A DNA stretch of 64,000 bases from Calditerricola satsumensis (GTDB lineage Bacteria; Bacillota; Bacilli; Calditerricolales; Calditerricolaceae). The notes below the pieces were generated by a model. That model worked only from the letters and a program-made list of their open reading frames with translations. It did no database searches and was not told the DNA's origin. This document shows positions 24,875 to 36,477 of the stretch, piece after piece. Location of the stretch: positions 23,110 to 87,109 of the forward strand of contig NZ_BMOF01000003.1 of NCBI RefSeq assembly GCF_014646935.1, written 5' to 3'. The first letter of the stretch is position 1. Each line of letters begins with the position of its first letter. The position numbers were made by a program, and so were the translations under genes.

Positions 24875-27800
24875 GTGGCCGCCTTCGTCCACTTGCACGT
24901 CCACAGCGAATACAGCCTGCTTGACGGCGCGGCGCGCATCGACGACCTGGCGGCGCGGGCGGCGGAGCTGGGGATGGAGGCCCTCGCCCTTACCGACCAT
25001 GGCGTCCTGTACGGCCTGATCCCCTTTTACCGGGCCTGCCTCGAACGCGGCGTGCGGCCGATCCTGGGCATGGAGGCGTATGTGGTCAACGGGTCGGCGG
25101 CGGACCGGGCGCCGCGGGACCGCCAGCCGGTGTACCACCTCACCCTGCTCGCCGAAAACGAGACGGGGTACAAAAACCTGATGCGCCTGGCCACAGAGGC
25201 GCACCTTTTGGGCATGCACCACGGCAAGCCGCGCGTCGACAAGGAGATGCTCCATCGCCACCGCGCGGGCCTCATCGCCCTCACCGGATGCCTCCGCGGC
25301 GAGGTGCCCCAGCTCCTGCTCGCCGGCAAGACGGCGGAGGCCGAGCGGGCTCTGGCTCAGTACGTGGAGATCTTCGGGCGGGACAACGTCGTGGTGGAAG
25401 TGCAGGACCATGATCTGCCCGAGGAACGGCTGGTGAACGCCCGCCTGGTGGAGCTGGCCCGCCGCGCCGGACTGGCGGTGGCGGCGACGAACGACGTCCA
25501 CTACATCCGCCGCGAGGACGCCCGTGTCCAGGAGGTGCTGATGTGCATCGCCACGGGCAAGCGCCTGGCCGACGAGAACCGGCTGCGCCTCCCCAACGAC
25601 CGGTATTATTTCACCTCGGCCGAGGAAATGGCCGCGCGCTTTGCCCATCTCCCCGAGGCGCTGGAAACCACCGTGCGCCTTGCCGAGCGCTGCCGCGTGA
25701 CGATTCCCCTCGGCCGGACGGTGCTGCCGCGCTTTCCCCTCCCGCCCGGCGAGCCGTCGGCCGACGCGTACCTGCGCAAGCTGTGCGAAGCGGGCGCCCG
25801 AAAGCGGTACGGAACGGTAAGCGAGGCGGTGCGCGCGCGGCTCGACCACGAGCTGGCCGTCATCGCCGAGACGGGCTTTGCCGACTACTTCCTCATCGTC
25901 TGGGACTTCATGCGCTACGCCCGCGAGCAGGGCATCCTCACCGGCCCGGGGCGGGGGTCGGCGGCGGGCAGCCTGGTGGCGTACTGCCTCGGGATTACCC
26001 AGGTCGACCCGCTCGAACACGGCCTTCTCTTTGAGCGGTTTTTGAACCGCGAGCGCGTCAGCATGCCCGACATCGACATCGATTTTTCCGACGAGCGGCG
26101 CGACGAGGTGATCCGCTACGTCGTCGAACGCTACGGCGCCGACCACGTGGCCCAGATCATCACCTTCGGGACGATGGCCGCCCGCGCCGCGGTGCGCGAC
26201 GTCGGGCGCGTCCTCGATCTGCCCTACGGCAAGGTGGATGCCGTGGCCAAGCGGATTCCCGGCGGGCCGGGCATGACCCTCGAGCGGGCATTGCAAGAGG
26301 TGCCGCAGCTGGCGGCGCTGTACGAACAGGATCCCGAGGTGCGCCAGCTGATCGATATGGCCAAGGGGGTTGAGGGGCTGCCCCGCCATCCCTCAACCCA
26401 CGCCGCGGGGGTGGTCATTTCGCGCGACCCGCTCACCGACCACACGCCGCTGACGGCCGGAAGCGGCCTGTGCCCGCTCACGCAGTACGACATGGCGGCC
26501 CTCGAGGCGATCGGCCTCCTCAAGATGGATTTTCTCGGCCTGCGCAACCTGACGATCATCGAGCGGACCCTCGATCACGTCGCGCGCACGACGGGCGAGC
26601 GGCCGCGCCTCGAGGCCATTCCCTTCGACGACCCGGACACCTATGCCCTCCTCTCCTGCGCCGAGACGACGGGCATTTTCCAGCTGGAGTCGGCCGGCAT
26701 GCGGCGCGTCCTGCGCGAGCTGAAGCCTTCGCGCTTCGACGACATCGTCGCCGTCCTCGCCCTGTACCGGCCGGGGCCGATGGCCTTCATCGACCAGTAC
26801 ATCGCCGGCAAGCGCGGCGAGCGGCCCGTCACCTACCCCCACCCCGATCTCGAGCCGATTCTCGCCCCTACCTACGGCATCCTCGTCTACCAGGAGCAGA
26901 TCATGCAGGTGGCGGCGAAACTGGCCGGCTTCACCCTCGGCGAGGCCGACATCCTGCGCCGCGCGGTGGCGAAGAAGAAGCGCGAGCTCCTGGACGAGAT
27001 GCGCGAGCGGTTTGTGGCCGGCTGCCGGCGCCAGGGGTACGACGAGGCGCTGGCCCACGCCGTCTACGACCTGATCGTCCGCTTCGCCGACTACGGGTTC
27101 AACAAGGCCCACGCCGTCGCCTACGGGGTCATCGCCTACCAGATGGCCTACCTCAAGGCCCACTATCCGGCGGCGTTCATGGCCGCCCTCCTCTCCTCGG
27201 TGATGGGCAACCACGACAAGCTGGCCGAGTACGTGGAGGCCTGCCGGGAGATGGGCCTCAAGGTGCTGCCGCCCGATGTCAACGAGAGCGACGAGGCCTT
27301 CACCGTCGTCCCCGGCGGCGTCCGCTTCGGCCTGGGGGCAATCAAGCACGTCGGCCTGCCCGCCGTGCGGGCCATCCTCGAGGCGCGCAAGGCCGGCCCG
27401 TTCCGCAACCTGTACGACTTCTGCCTGCGCGTTGACCCGCGGGCGCTGAACCGCAAAGTGCTCGAGGCGCTCATCTTTTGCGGGGCGATGGACAGCCTGG
27501 AAGGGGACCGCGTGCAGAAGCTGGCCGTCCTCGACGACGTGCTGGACGCTGCGGCCGAGGCGCGGCGGGCGCGGGACGACGACCAGCTGGCCCTGTTCGC
27601 CGAGCCGGCCCAGGCGGCGGCCATGCCCGTCCCCTACCCTGATCTGCCGCCCTTCAGCCTGCGCGAGCGCCTCGATCACGAGCGCGAATACCTCGGCCTG
27701 TACGTCTCCGGCCATCCCCTTGACGCCTATCGGCATGTGCTCGAGCACCCGGGGCTTCTCCCCCTTCCGGCCCTGGCCGAGCTGCGGGACGGCACCGTGG

Positions 27801-28393
27801 CCAAGGTGGCCGGCCTGGTGCGGGAGAAGAAGGGCATCCAGACGCGCAAGGGCGAGCCGATGCTCTTTCTCACCCTCGAAGACCGCGCCGGGCGCGTCGA
27901 GGTGGTGGTCTTCCCCGACGCGTACCGCCGGTACCGCGCCGTCATCGAGGGGGCCGAGGCCCTCGTAATCGAAGGCACGGTCGACCGCCAGGACGAGCAG
28001 GTGAAGCTGCTCCTGCGCCGCGCATGGGACCTCGCCGCCGTTGCCGAGCGCCTGCGCGCGTTGGAAACACGCGGCGCGGCGTCTCCCTCTCCGGCCGGCC
28101 CACCGGTGTCCCCAGCGGCCGGTTCGCCGTCGCCTGCGGACGCGTCTCCTCCGCCGGACGCGGAGGCCAGCCGCGTGTATATCAAGGTGCCGCGCCATGC
28201 CCAGACCCGTACCCATCTGGCTCGGCTGAAAGCGGTACTGGCCCTGCACGCCGGAACGGTGCCGGTGGTGCTCTACCTCGAGGCCACGGGCGAGGCTCGC
28301 GCCCTTTCCGCCCGCTACGCTGTCGCCCCCAGCGATGCCCTGCAGGCCGCCGTGGAGCGGCTGTTTGGCCCCGGCACCTATGCCGTTCGGTGA
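24875..28393 (+). CDS. dnaE: DNA polymerase III alpha subunit DnaE
   Basis: Predicted 1172 residues from GTG 24875 (GAGGGAGG upstream). Replicative polymerase used in Bacillus mainly to extend primers on the lagging strand. The N-terminal PHP domain begins at once (FVHLHVHSEYSLLDGA). The catalytic aspartates sit in MPDIDIDFSDERR (about residue 397). The fingers and beta-binding regions follow, then an OB fold (VAKVAGLVREKKGIQTRKG, about 970-1055). A Pro/Ser/Ala-rich linker (about 1067-1095) separates a short final domain. Length is slightly above the B. subtilis protein (1115), the excess lying mostly in this linker. No 3'-5' exonuclease domain, as expected for DnaE. Confidence 0.97.
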   Translation: MAAFVHLHVHSEYSLLDGAARIDDLAARAAELGMEALALTDHGVLYGLIPFYRACLERGVRPILGMEAYVVNGSAADRAPRDRQPVYHLTLLAENETGYKNLMRLATEAHLLGMHHGKPRVDKEMLHRHRAGLIALTGCLRGEVPQLLLAGKTAEAERALAQYVEIFGRDNVVVEVQDHDLPEERLVNARLVELARRAGLAVAATNDVHYIRREDARVQEVLMCIATGKRLADENRLRLPNDRYYFTSAEEMAARFAHLPEALETTVRLAERCRVTIPLGRTVLPRFPLPPGEPSADAYLRKLCEAGARKRYGTVSEAVRARLDHELAVIAETGFADYFLIVWDFMRYAREQGILTGPGRGSAAGSLVAYCLGITQVDPLEHGLLFERFLNRERVSMPDIDIDFSDERRDEVIRYVVERYGADHVAQIITFGTMAARAAVRDVGRVLDLPYGKVDAVAKRIPGGPGMTLERALQEVPQLAALYEQDPEVRQLIDMAKGVEGLPRHPSTHAAGVVISRDPLTDHTPLTAGSGLCPLTQYDMAALEAIGLLKMDFLGLRNLTIIERTLDHVARTTGERPRLEAIPFDDPDTYALLSCAETTGIFQLESAGMRRVLRELKPSRFDDIVAVLALYRPGPMAFIDQYIAGKRGERPVTYPHPDLEPILAPTYGILVYQEQIMQVAAKLAGFTLGEADILRRAVAKKKRELLDEMRERFVAGCRRQGYDEALAHAVYDLIVRFADYGFNKAHAVAYGVIAYQMAYLKAHYPAAFMAALLSSVMGNHDKLAEYVEACREMGLKVLPPDVNESDEAFTVVPGGVRFGLGAIKHVGLPAVRAILEARKAGPFRNLYDFCLRVDPRALNRKVLEALIFCGAMDSLEGDRVQKLAVLDDVLDAAAEARRARDDDQLALFAEPAQAAAMPVPYPDLPPFSLRERLDHEREYLGLYVSGHPLDAYRHVLEHPGLLPLPALAELRDGTVAKVAGLVREKKGIQTRKGEPMLFLTLEDRAGRVEVVVFPDAYRRYRAVIEGAEALVIEGTVDRQDEQVKLLLRRAWDLAAVAERLRALETRGAASPSPAGPPVSPAAGSPSPADASPPPDAEASRVYIKVPRHAQTRTHLARLKAVLALHAGTVPVVLYLEATGEARALSARYAVAPSDALQAAVERLFGPGTYAVR

Positions 28394-28426
28394 GCCGCAG
28401 CGCCCTCGCGCCGTGTGTGAAGGCTT

Positions 28427-28435
28427 TGCTATAAT
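28427..28435 (+). promoter_or_regulatory. Extended -10 promoter of the malic enzyme gene
   Basis: TGC directly before TATAAT (28430-28435) without a good -35. A short CCCGG hairpin separates it from the ribosome-binding site. Confidence 0.5.
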
Positions 28436-28477
28436 AGAAAAAATACCCGGAACCCGGGCAAAAGGAGGAACGTGACG

Positions 28478-29731
28478 GTGGGGGATTTCAGCTTGCGCGA
28501 GGCGGCGCTGCGGCTTCATCGCGACCACCAGGGAAAACTGACGGTCCAGGGCAAGGTGGCGGTGCGCAACGCCCATGACCTGAGCTTGGTGTACACGCCG
28601 GGCGTGGCCGAACCGTGCAAGGAGATTCACGCCGATCCCGACCGCGTCTACGACTACACCGTCAAAGGCAACCTGGTAGCGGTGGTGACGAACGGAACGG
28701 CGGTGCTGGGACTGGGCAACATCGGACCGGAGGCGGCCTTGCCGGTGATGGAGGGAAAGGCCCTCCTGTTCAAGCTGTTTGCCGACGTGGACGCGGTCCC
28801 GATCTGTGTCCGGGAGGTGGAGGTCGAGGCGTTTGTCGAGGCGGTGAAGCGCCTCGAGCCCACCTTTGGGGGCTTCAACCTGGAGGACATCGCCGCGCCG
28901 GCATGCTTTGCCATCGAGGAGCGGCTCAAAACGGAGCTGCGCATCCCCGTCTTTCACGATGACCAGCACGGCACGGCCATCGTCACCGCCGCCGGGCTCC
29001 TCAACGCCCTGCGCGTGGTCGGCAAATCCCTTTCCACCGTACGGGTGGTGGTCAACGGCGCCGGTGCGGCGGGCATTGCCGTTGTGCGCCTTCTGCTCCA
29101 GCTGGGCGTGGGCGATGTCGTCTTGTGTGACCGGTACGGCGCGCTCTATCCCGGCCGCCCGGAGGGGATGAACGCGATAAAGGCCGAGATGGCGGCGGTG
29201 ACCAACCGCGAGCGCGTGCGCGGCGCGCTGGCGGATTGTCTGCGCGGTGCGGACGTCTTCATCGGGGTCTCGACGGCCGGGGTGCTCACCTCCGACATGG
29301 TGCGCACGATGGCCCGGGACGCCATCGTTTTCGCCATGGCGAACCCCGTTCCCGAGATCCTGCCCGATGAGGCCAAGGCCGCCGGCGCGGCCGTTGTGGG
29401 AACGGGCCGTTCGGACTTCCCCAACCAGGTGAACAACGTCCTCGCCTTCCCCGGTGTGTTCCGCGGCGCGCTGGATGTGGCGGCGACGGAGATCAACGAC
29501 GCGATGAAATTGGCGGCGGTAAAAGCCATTGCCGGCCTTGTCGGGGAGGAACAGCTGTCGCCCGACTGCGTGATCCCCTCGCCCCTTGATCGGCGCGTGG
29601 CCCCGGCGGTGGCGGCGGCGGTGGCCGAGGCGGCGATGCGCACGGGCGTGGCCCGCAAAGCGGTCGACCCCGAGGTGATCCGCCGCCGGACGACCGCCCG
29701 CATCGCGGCCCAATTGCCTACGGGCGCGTAG
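28478..29731 (+). CDS. ytsJ: NAD(P)-dependent malic enzyme (YtsJ-like)
   Basis: Predicted 417 residues from GTG 28478, 9 bases after AAAGGAGG; GTG 28472 is closer to the site and less likely. It decarboxylates malate to pyruvate. The substrate and metal region is [13 protein letters not shown], with the catalytic lysine in [14 protein letters not shown] and metal ligands in FHDDQHGTA. The NAD(P) loop is [14 protein letters not shown]. Length is typical of the short bacterial form without an acyltransferase extension. In B. subtilis ytsJ holds the same position after dnaE and is the main NADPH-generating malic enzyme; cofactor choice here is not determined. Confidence 0.93.
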   Translation: MGDFSLREAALRLHRDHQGKLTVQGKVAVRNAHDLSLVYTPGVAEPCKEIHADPDRVYDYTVKGNLVAVVTNGTAVLGLGNIGPEAALPVMEGKALLFKLFADVDAVPICVREVEVEAFVEAVKRLEPTFGGFNLEDIAAPACFAIEERLKTELRIPVFHDDQHGTAIVTAAGLLNALRVVGKSLSTVRVVVNGAGAAGIAVVRLLLQLGVGDVVLCDRYGALYPGRPEGMNAIKAEMAAVTNRERVRGALADCLRGADVFIGVSTAGVLTSDMVRTMARDAIVFAMANPVPEILPDEAKAAGAAVVGTGRSDFPNQVNNVLAFPGVFRGALDVAATEINDAMKLAAVKAIAGLVGEEQLSPDCVIPSPLDRRVAPAVAAAVAEAAMRTGVARKAVDPEVIRRRTTARIAAQLPTGA

Positions 29732-29750
29732 GCCCTTCGTCCGCTTTTCC

Positions 29751-29779
29751 TTGACGGATGGCGGCGCGGTCCAAATAAT
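29751..29779 (+). promoter_or_regulatory. Candidate promoter of the small gene-accD-accA unit
   Basis: TTGACG (29751-29756), 17 bases, AATAAT (29774-29779), about 70 bases upstream of the start at 29850. Confidence 0.5.
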
Positions 29780-29849
29780 AGATATGATGTGATCGCGCAC
29801 AGCGCAACGAAGACGAAGCCGAGTTGCGGCAGGTGAAGGAGGAACCCCC

Positions 29850-30035
29850 ATGTGGACCGTGATCTATATTGCGCCCAGCGAAAAGGCGGCCGAGCGGATC
29901 AAACAGCGGCTTGAAGAAGAGGGGTTTCTGGTGAAGATTCGCCCCAGCGGGGTGTCGAAGCAATACGAAGTGCTCGTTCCCGGTTCCGAAGTGCGGGAAG
30001 TCCAAGAGGTGCTCAGCGCCATTCTTCATGAATGA
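29850..30035 (+). CDS. Small conserved protein upstream of accD (DUF2007-like)
   Basis: Predicted 61 residues, ATG 29850 preceded by GAAGGAGG. A compact beta-alpha-beta pattern ([20 protein letters not shown] then GFLVKIRP and YEVLVP) resembles the small DUF2007 'signal transducing' fold. Homologues before accD in Bacillales have sometimes been labelled glutamate decarboxylase, which this length excludes. Function unknown. It starts the accDA unit: accD begins 32 bases after its stop. Confidence 0.65.
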   Translation: MWTVIYIAPSEKAAERIKQRLEEEGFLVKIRPSGVSKQYEVLVPGSEVREVQEVLSAILHE

Positions 30036-30067
30036 AGAGCGCCGAGTGTCGCAGGTGGGGTGTAAAC

Positions 30068-30966
30068 GTGTTCAAGGACTGGTTTGGGAAACGGAAGCGG
30101 TACGCCACGCTGCCCGGCGTGCAGCCTGCGCGCCGGGAAGACGCGGCCGACGCGGCGGCGCGCGAGGAGCGGCGGGAGATTCCCGAGGGCTTGCTCATCA
30201 AGTGCGACCGCTGCGGCACGATCACGTACGTCAAGGAGCTGGACAAAAACCTGAAGGTCTGCCGGGGATGCGATTACCACTTTGCCCTGTCCGCGCCGGA
30301 GCGGATTCGCATCACGCTCGACGAGGGGTCGTTTGTCGAGTACGATGCCGACCTGGTATCGGAAGACCCCCTCGGCTTTCCCGGCTACCCCGACAAGCTG
30401 GCCAAGTCCCAAGCCCAGTCGGGCCTGCGCGAAGCGGTGGTGACCGGTGAAGGGACGATCGACGGCTTTGGCGTCGTCATCGGCGTGATGGACAGCCGCT
30501 TCATCATGGGCAGCATGGGATCGGTCGTCGGGGAAAAGATCACCCGCGCCATCGAGCGGGCCACGGAAAAGCGCCTTCCGCTCCTCCTCTTTTCCGCCTC
30601 GGGCGGGGCGCGCATGCAGGAGGGCGTGCTCAGCCTGATGCAGATGGCCAAGACGTCGGCGGCCCTGGCCCGTTTTCACCGCGAGGGGCTGCTCTTTATC
30701 AGCGTCCTGACCAACCCGACGACCGGCGGGGTGTCGGCCAGCTTCGCCTCCCTCGGCGACATCAACATCGCCGAGCCCGGCGCGCTCATCGGCTTTGCGG
30801 GGCGGCGCATCATCGAGCAGACCATTCGGCAGAAGTTGCCCGACGACTTCCAGACTGCGGAGTTTCTGCTCAAGCACGGCCAGCTCGACCTCGTCGTGCA
30901 CCGCAAGGAGATGCGCGCCACGCTGGCCAAGCTGCTCGATCTTCACCAGGTGAGGAGGGTCGGCTC

Positions 30967-30970
<4 letters not shown>
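30068..30970 (+). CDS. accD: Acetyl-CoA carboxylase carboxyltransferase subunit beta
   Basis: Predicted 300 residues from GTG 30068; an upstream frame to 30032 lacks homology. AccD with AccA transfers the carboxyl group from carboxybiotin to acetyl-CoA, making malonyl-CoA. The N-terminal four-cysteine zinc ribbon is CDRCGTITY followed by CRGC (about residues 45-66). The crotonase-fold core shows [19 protein letters not shown] and [14 protein letters not shown], the acyl-CoA and oxyanion regions. Overlaps accA by four bases (GTGA), ensuring equal synthesis. Confidence 0.96.
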
Positions 30971-33031
<2,061 letters not shown>

Positions 33032-33045
33032 GGGGGAGGAGCGCG

Positions 33046-34800
33046 GTGATTCGCAAAACGAAGATCGTCTGCACCATTGGCCCGGCCAGCGAGGACGTGG
33101 CCACGCTCAAGCGCCTCATCCAGGCGGGGATGAACGTGGCCCGGCTCAATTTCTCCCACGGCACCCACGAGGAGCACGCGCGTCGGATTGCGAACATCCG
33201 CCAGGCGGCGGCCGAGCTGGGCGCGACGGTGGCCATCCTCCTCGACACGAAGGGCCCGGAGATCCGCACCGGGGTGCTGAAGGACGAGCCGGTGACGCTG
33301 CGCGAGGGGGACCTCCTCACCCTGACCACCGAGAACATTCCCGGCGATGCCACGCGGGTGTCGATCACCTACGACGGGCTGCCCCGCGACGTGAAACCGG
33401 GCGACACCATCCTTATCGACGACGGCCTGATTGCCCTTACCGTGCTGGAGACCACGGAGACGGAGATCCGCTGCCGGGTGGAAAACGGCGGGGAGCTGAG
33501 GTCGCGCAAGGGTGTCAATGTGCCCGGCGTGCGGGTGAACCTGCCGGGCATCACCGAGAAGGACGCCGAGGACATCCGCTTCGGCATCGCTCAGGGCGTC
33601 GATTTCATCGCCGCCTCCTTCGTGCGCAAGGCGGCCGACGTGCTGGAGATTCGCGAGATTCTGGAAGCGCACGGTGCCGACATCAAGATCATCGCCAAGA
33701 TCGAAAACCGCGAGGGCGTGGCCAACGTCGACGAGATCCTCGAGGTGGCCGACGGCCTGATGGTGGCCCGCGGCGACCTGGGCGTGGAGATTCCGGCCGA
33801 GGAAGTGCCGCTCGTGCAGAAGGAGCTGATCGCCAAGTGCAACCGCGCCGGAAAGGTGGTCATCACGGCGACGCAGATGCTCGAATCCATGCAGCGCAAT
33901 CCGCGGCCGACGCGGGCCGAGGCCAGCGACGTGGCCAACGCCATCTTTGACGGCACCGACGCGGTGATGCTCTCCGGCGAGACGGCGGCCGGCAAGTACC
34001 CCGTCGAGGCCGTGGAAACGATGGCCCGCATCGCCTTGCGCACCGAGCAGGCCCTGCCCTATGCCGAGTGGGTGGCCAAGCAGAAGGCGGCCCAGGGCCA
34101 GACGATCACCGAGACGATCGGCCAGGCGGTGGCGGGTGCCTCGGTGGCCCTCAACGCGGCGGCGATCATCGCCCCGACGGAGAGCGGGTATACGGCACGG
34201 GTGATCGCCAAGTACCGCCCCAAAGCGCCCATTGTCGCCGTCACGCCGCACGAGCGGGTGCAGCGACAGCTCACCCTGGTGTGGGGCGTCATCCCCCTCA
34301 TCGGCCAGACGGCAACCACCACCGACGAGATGCTGGAGGAGTCGGTGGCGTGCGCCGTGGCCTCCGGCGTGGTGCGCCACGGCGACCTCGTCATCATTAC
34401 CGGCGGCGTGCCGGTGCGCGAGGCGGGGACGACCAACCTGATGAAGATCCACGTCGTCGGCGACATTGTGGCCAAGGGCCAGGGCGTCGGCCGCAAAGCG
34501 GTGACGGGCAAGGTGGTGGTCGCGCGGACGGCCGAGGAGGCGCTGGCCAAGATGGTCGACGGGGCCATCCTCGTCACGGTGGCCACCGATCGGGACATCA
34601 TGCCGGCCGTGGAGCGGGCGGCGGCCCTCATCACCGAGGAAGGGGGCCTCACCTCCCACGCCGCGGTGGTGGGCCTGTCCCTCGGCATTCCCGTCGTTGT
34701 CGGCGTGAAGGGGGCGACGGAGCGGCTGAAGGACGGCATGGTCGTGACGGTCGATCCCGAGCGCGGGCACATCTATTCCGGATACGCCAAGGTGCTGTGA
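33046..34800 (+). CDS. pyk: Pyruvate kinase with C-terminal PEP-utiliser domain
   Basis: Predicted 584 residues (B. subtilis Pyk 585); GTG 33046 after GGGGGAGG. Converts PEP and ADP to pyruvate and ATP. TIM-barrel residues are visible in [24 protein letters not shown] and [13 protein letters not shown] (catalytic lysine). The metal and regulatory helix carries [13 protein letters not shown]. Residues about 475-584 form the extra domain of Bacillales enzymes, including the PEP-utilising motif [20 protein letters not shown]. Cotranscribed with pfkA, 14 bases apart. Confidence 0.97.
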   Translation: MIRKTKIVCTIGPASEDVATLKRLIQAGMNVARLNFSHGTHEEHARRIANIRQAAAELGATVAILLDTKGPEIRTGVLKDEPVTLREGDLLTLTTENIPGDATRVSITYDGLPRDVKPGDTILIDDGLIALTVLETTETEIRCRVENGGELRSRKGVNVPGVRVNLPGITEKDAEDIRFGIAQGVDFIAASFVRKAADVLEIREILEAHGADIKIIAKIENREGVANVDEILEVADGLMVARGDLGVEIPAEEVPLVQKELIAKCNRAGKVVITATQMLESMQRNPRPTRAEASDVANAIFDGTDAVMLSGETAAGKYPVEAVETMARIALRTEQALPYAEWVAKQKAAQGQTITETIGQAVAGASVALNAAAIIAPTESGYTARVIAKYRPKAPIVAVTPHERVQRQLTLVWGVIPLIGQTATTTDEMLEESVACAVASGVVRHGDLVIITGGVPVREAGTTNLMKIHVVGDIVAKGQGVGRKAVTGKVVVARTAEEALAKMVDGAILVTVATDRDIMPAVERAAALITEEGGLTSHAAVVGLSLGIPVVVGVKGATERLKDGMVVTVDPERGHIYSGYAKVL

Positions 34801-34848
34801 CGGGTGGGCGCGGCGCAAGCCCAACTGCGGGTTTCGGGAGGTGGAACG

Positions 34849-35304
34849 GTGCGAAAGCCGGGGGAGCGTCGCGTGCGGTGGACGGAAACGCCGCTGCGCG
34901 TCCGCTATGCCGAAACCGATCAGATGGGCGTGGCCTATTACGCCAACTACCTGACGTGGTTTGAGGTTGGGCGCACGGAATGGATCCGCGCGGTGGTGCC
35001 GTACCGCGAAATCGAAGCGCGGGGCCTCCTGCTGCCCGTGCTCGAGGCGCGGTGCCGGTACCTGGCCCCGGCGCGCTACGACGACGCGCTCGTCGTGCGC
35101 ACGGCCCTGACCCGGTGGGGGCCGGTGCGCCTGGCTTTTGCCTACGAAATTCGGCGCGCGGACAACGCGCAGGCGATTGCCGAAGGGGAGACGGAGCACG
35201 CGTGGGTCGATCGAACGTTTCACCCCATCAACCTGAAGAAACACAGCCCCGACCTCTACCGGCTGCTTTTGGCGGCGGTTTCGGACGAAGCAGATCCGGA
35301 ATGA
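34849..35304 (+). CDS. Acyl-CoA thioesterase, YbgC/4HBT family
   Basis: Predicted 151 residues from GTG 34849 with GGGAGGTGG upstream. Hotdog-fold thioesterase with the active-site pattern RYAETDQMGVAYYANYLTWFE, in which the aspartate and the tyrosine-rich helix are typical of YbgC-type enzymes, and the partner segment GETEHAWVD. It hydrolyses short or medium acyl-CoA or acyl-ACP esters; the exact substrate is not predictable. Follows pyk by 48 bases, probably the same transcript. Confidence 0.88.
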   Translation: MRKPGERRVRWTETPLRVRYAETDQMGVAYYANYLTWFEVGRTEWIRAVVPYREIEARGLLLPVLEARCRYLAPARYDDALVVRTALTRWGPVRLAFAYEIRRADNAQAIAEGETEHAWVDRTFHPINLKKHSPDLYRLLLAAVSDEADPE

Positions 35305-35359
35305 CGGAGACGGGGTGGCCGCTTTCGAGGGGCCGCAGGCGTTCCGCGAAAGGGAGGCG

Positions 35360-35770
35360 ATGGCGCTGGTTCGGCTGCTGGTTCTTCTGTTTGTCCTCGT
35401 GCCGGTGATCGAGCTGTGGGGCCTCATCCAGGTCGGCCGGTGGATCGGCGCGTGGCCGACGGTGCTCCTCGTTTTGGCCACCGGCCTGATCGGCGCCTAC
35501 CTGGCGCGCGCGCAGGGGTGGCGCATCTGGCGGCGGGCGCAGGCGAAGCTCGCGCACGGCGAGCTTCCCGGTGAGGAGATTTTGGACGGCCTGGCCGTGT
35601 TTGTTGGCGGCGTGTTGCTCATGACGCCGGGATTTTTCACCGATGTGCTCGGGCTCGTCTTCCTGCTGCCTCCGAGCCGGGCGCTCCTCAAGCGACGGGT
35701 CAAGCGCTGGCTGTGGCGGCAGCTGGCGCGCGGAACGCAGGCGGTGTGGTGGACGCGCTGGCGGTGGTAG
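35360..35770 (+). CDS. fxsA: FxsA family membrane protein
   Basis: Predicted 136 residues from ATG 35360 (GAAAGGGAGG upstream). Several hydrophobic helices with the family segment VPVIELWGLIQVG at the start and LMTPGFFTDVLGLVFLLP in the second half. E. coli FxsA modulates exclusion of phage T7 by the F plasmid; its cell function is unknown. Same place as in Bacillus between pyk and ytvI/citZ. Confidence 0.9.
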   Translation: MALVRLLVLLFVLVPVIELWGLIQVGRWIGAWPTVLLVLATGLIGAYLARAQGWRIWRRAQAKLAHGELPGEEILDGLAVFVGGVLLMTPGFFTDVLGLVFLLPPSRALLKRRVKRWLWRQLARGTQAVWWTRWRW

Positions 35771-35805
35771 GCGTGCGTGGGAGGCGTCGAAAGGGGGGGT
35801 TTCGC

Positions 35806-36465
35806 ATGCGCCGGTGGGATCCTTCTCTCCTCTTGAGCGTCGGGTTGGCGGCGGGCTTTCTGCTGCTTTCGGCGTGGGTGGTCTCCGGTCGCACGGCGGC
35901 GTTCGATGCCCATGCGGTGGCCTTTGTGCGGGAGGCGGCGTCGCCGGTGCTCACCGCCGCGGCGAAAGGCCTGCACGCCATCGGTGACGTTGGCGGGATG
36001 ATCCTCCTTGTGGTCTTGACCTTGGGTATCCTCTATGCCGGGTTGCGGTTGCGCCGGGAACTGGTGTGGTTTGTCGGGGTGCAGATCGGATCCTTTGTCA
36101 CGAACGAGCTGCTCAAGCGCACGATCGCGCGTTCGCGCCCGATCGAGATGCCCGTGGTCGACGTAAGCGGATACAGCTATCCAAGTGGACACGCCATGGC
36201 GGCCGTCGCGTTTTGCGGCGCGCTGGCCATGCTTCTCTGGCCGCGGCTGTCTACGCGGGGACGGGGCCTTTTGCTGGCCGGTTGCGTGCTCTGGCCTTTC
36301 GCCATGGGGGTGAGCCGGGTCTACCTGGGCGTCCACTATCCCACCGACGTGGTGGGCGCCTATCTGGCGGGTGGCTCGTGGCTGTGTTTTGCCGTCTGGT
36401 TGAAGCGGCGGGCGGTCAAACGCGCGCCGACCGTTTCAGGCAGGCGGTTCTCCGTTCCCCGGTGA
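35806..36465 (+). CDS. PAP2-family membrane phosphatase
   Basis: Predicted 219 residues from ATG 35806 (GAAAGGGGGGG upstream). Five or six membrane helices and the complete phosphatase signature in three parts: KRTIARSRP, YPSGHAMAA (acid/base histidine) and SRVYLGVHYPTDV (nucleophile histidine). It may dephosphorylate undecaprenyl pyrophosphate or phosphatidylglycerophosphate. If it acts on undecaprenyl pyrophosphate it would partly duplicate uppP at 1819. Last gene before a convergent ytvI, with no clear terminator. Confidence 0.92.
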   Translation: MRRWDPSLLLSVGLAAGFLLLSAWVVSGRTAAFDAHAVAFVREAASPVLTAAAKGLHAIGDVGGMILLVVLTLGILYAGLRLRRELVWFVGVQIGSFVTNELLKRTIARSRPIEMPVVDVSGYSYPSGHAMAAVAFCGALAMLLWPRLSTRGRGLLLAGCVLWPFAMGVSRVYLGVHYPTDVVGAYLAGGSWLCFAVWLKRRAVKRAPTVSGRRFSVPR

Positions 36466-36477
36466 CGCGCGTTCCCT

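Noticed and set aside
26393..29851. A 1152-codon minus-strand open frame across dnaE and the malic enzyme gene
   Set aside because: Same high-GC antisense effect; it spans two unrelated plus-strand genes and shows no domain.
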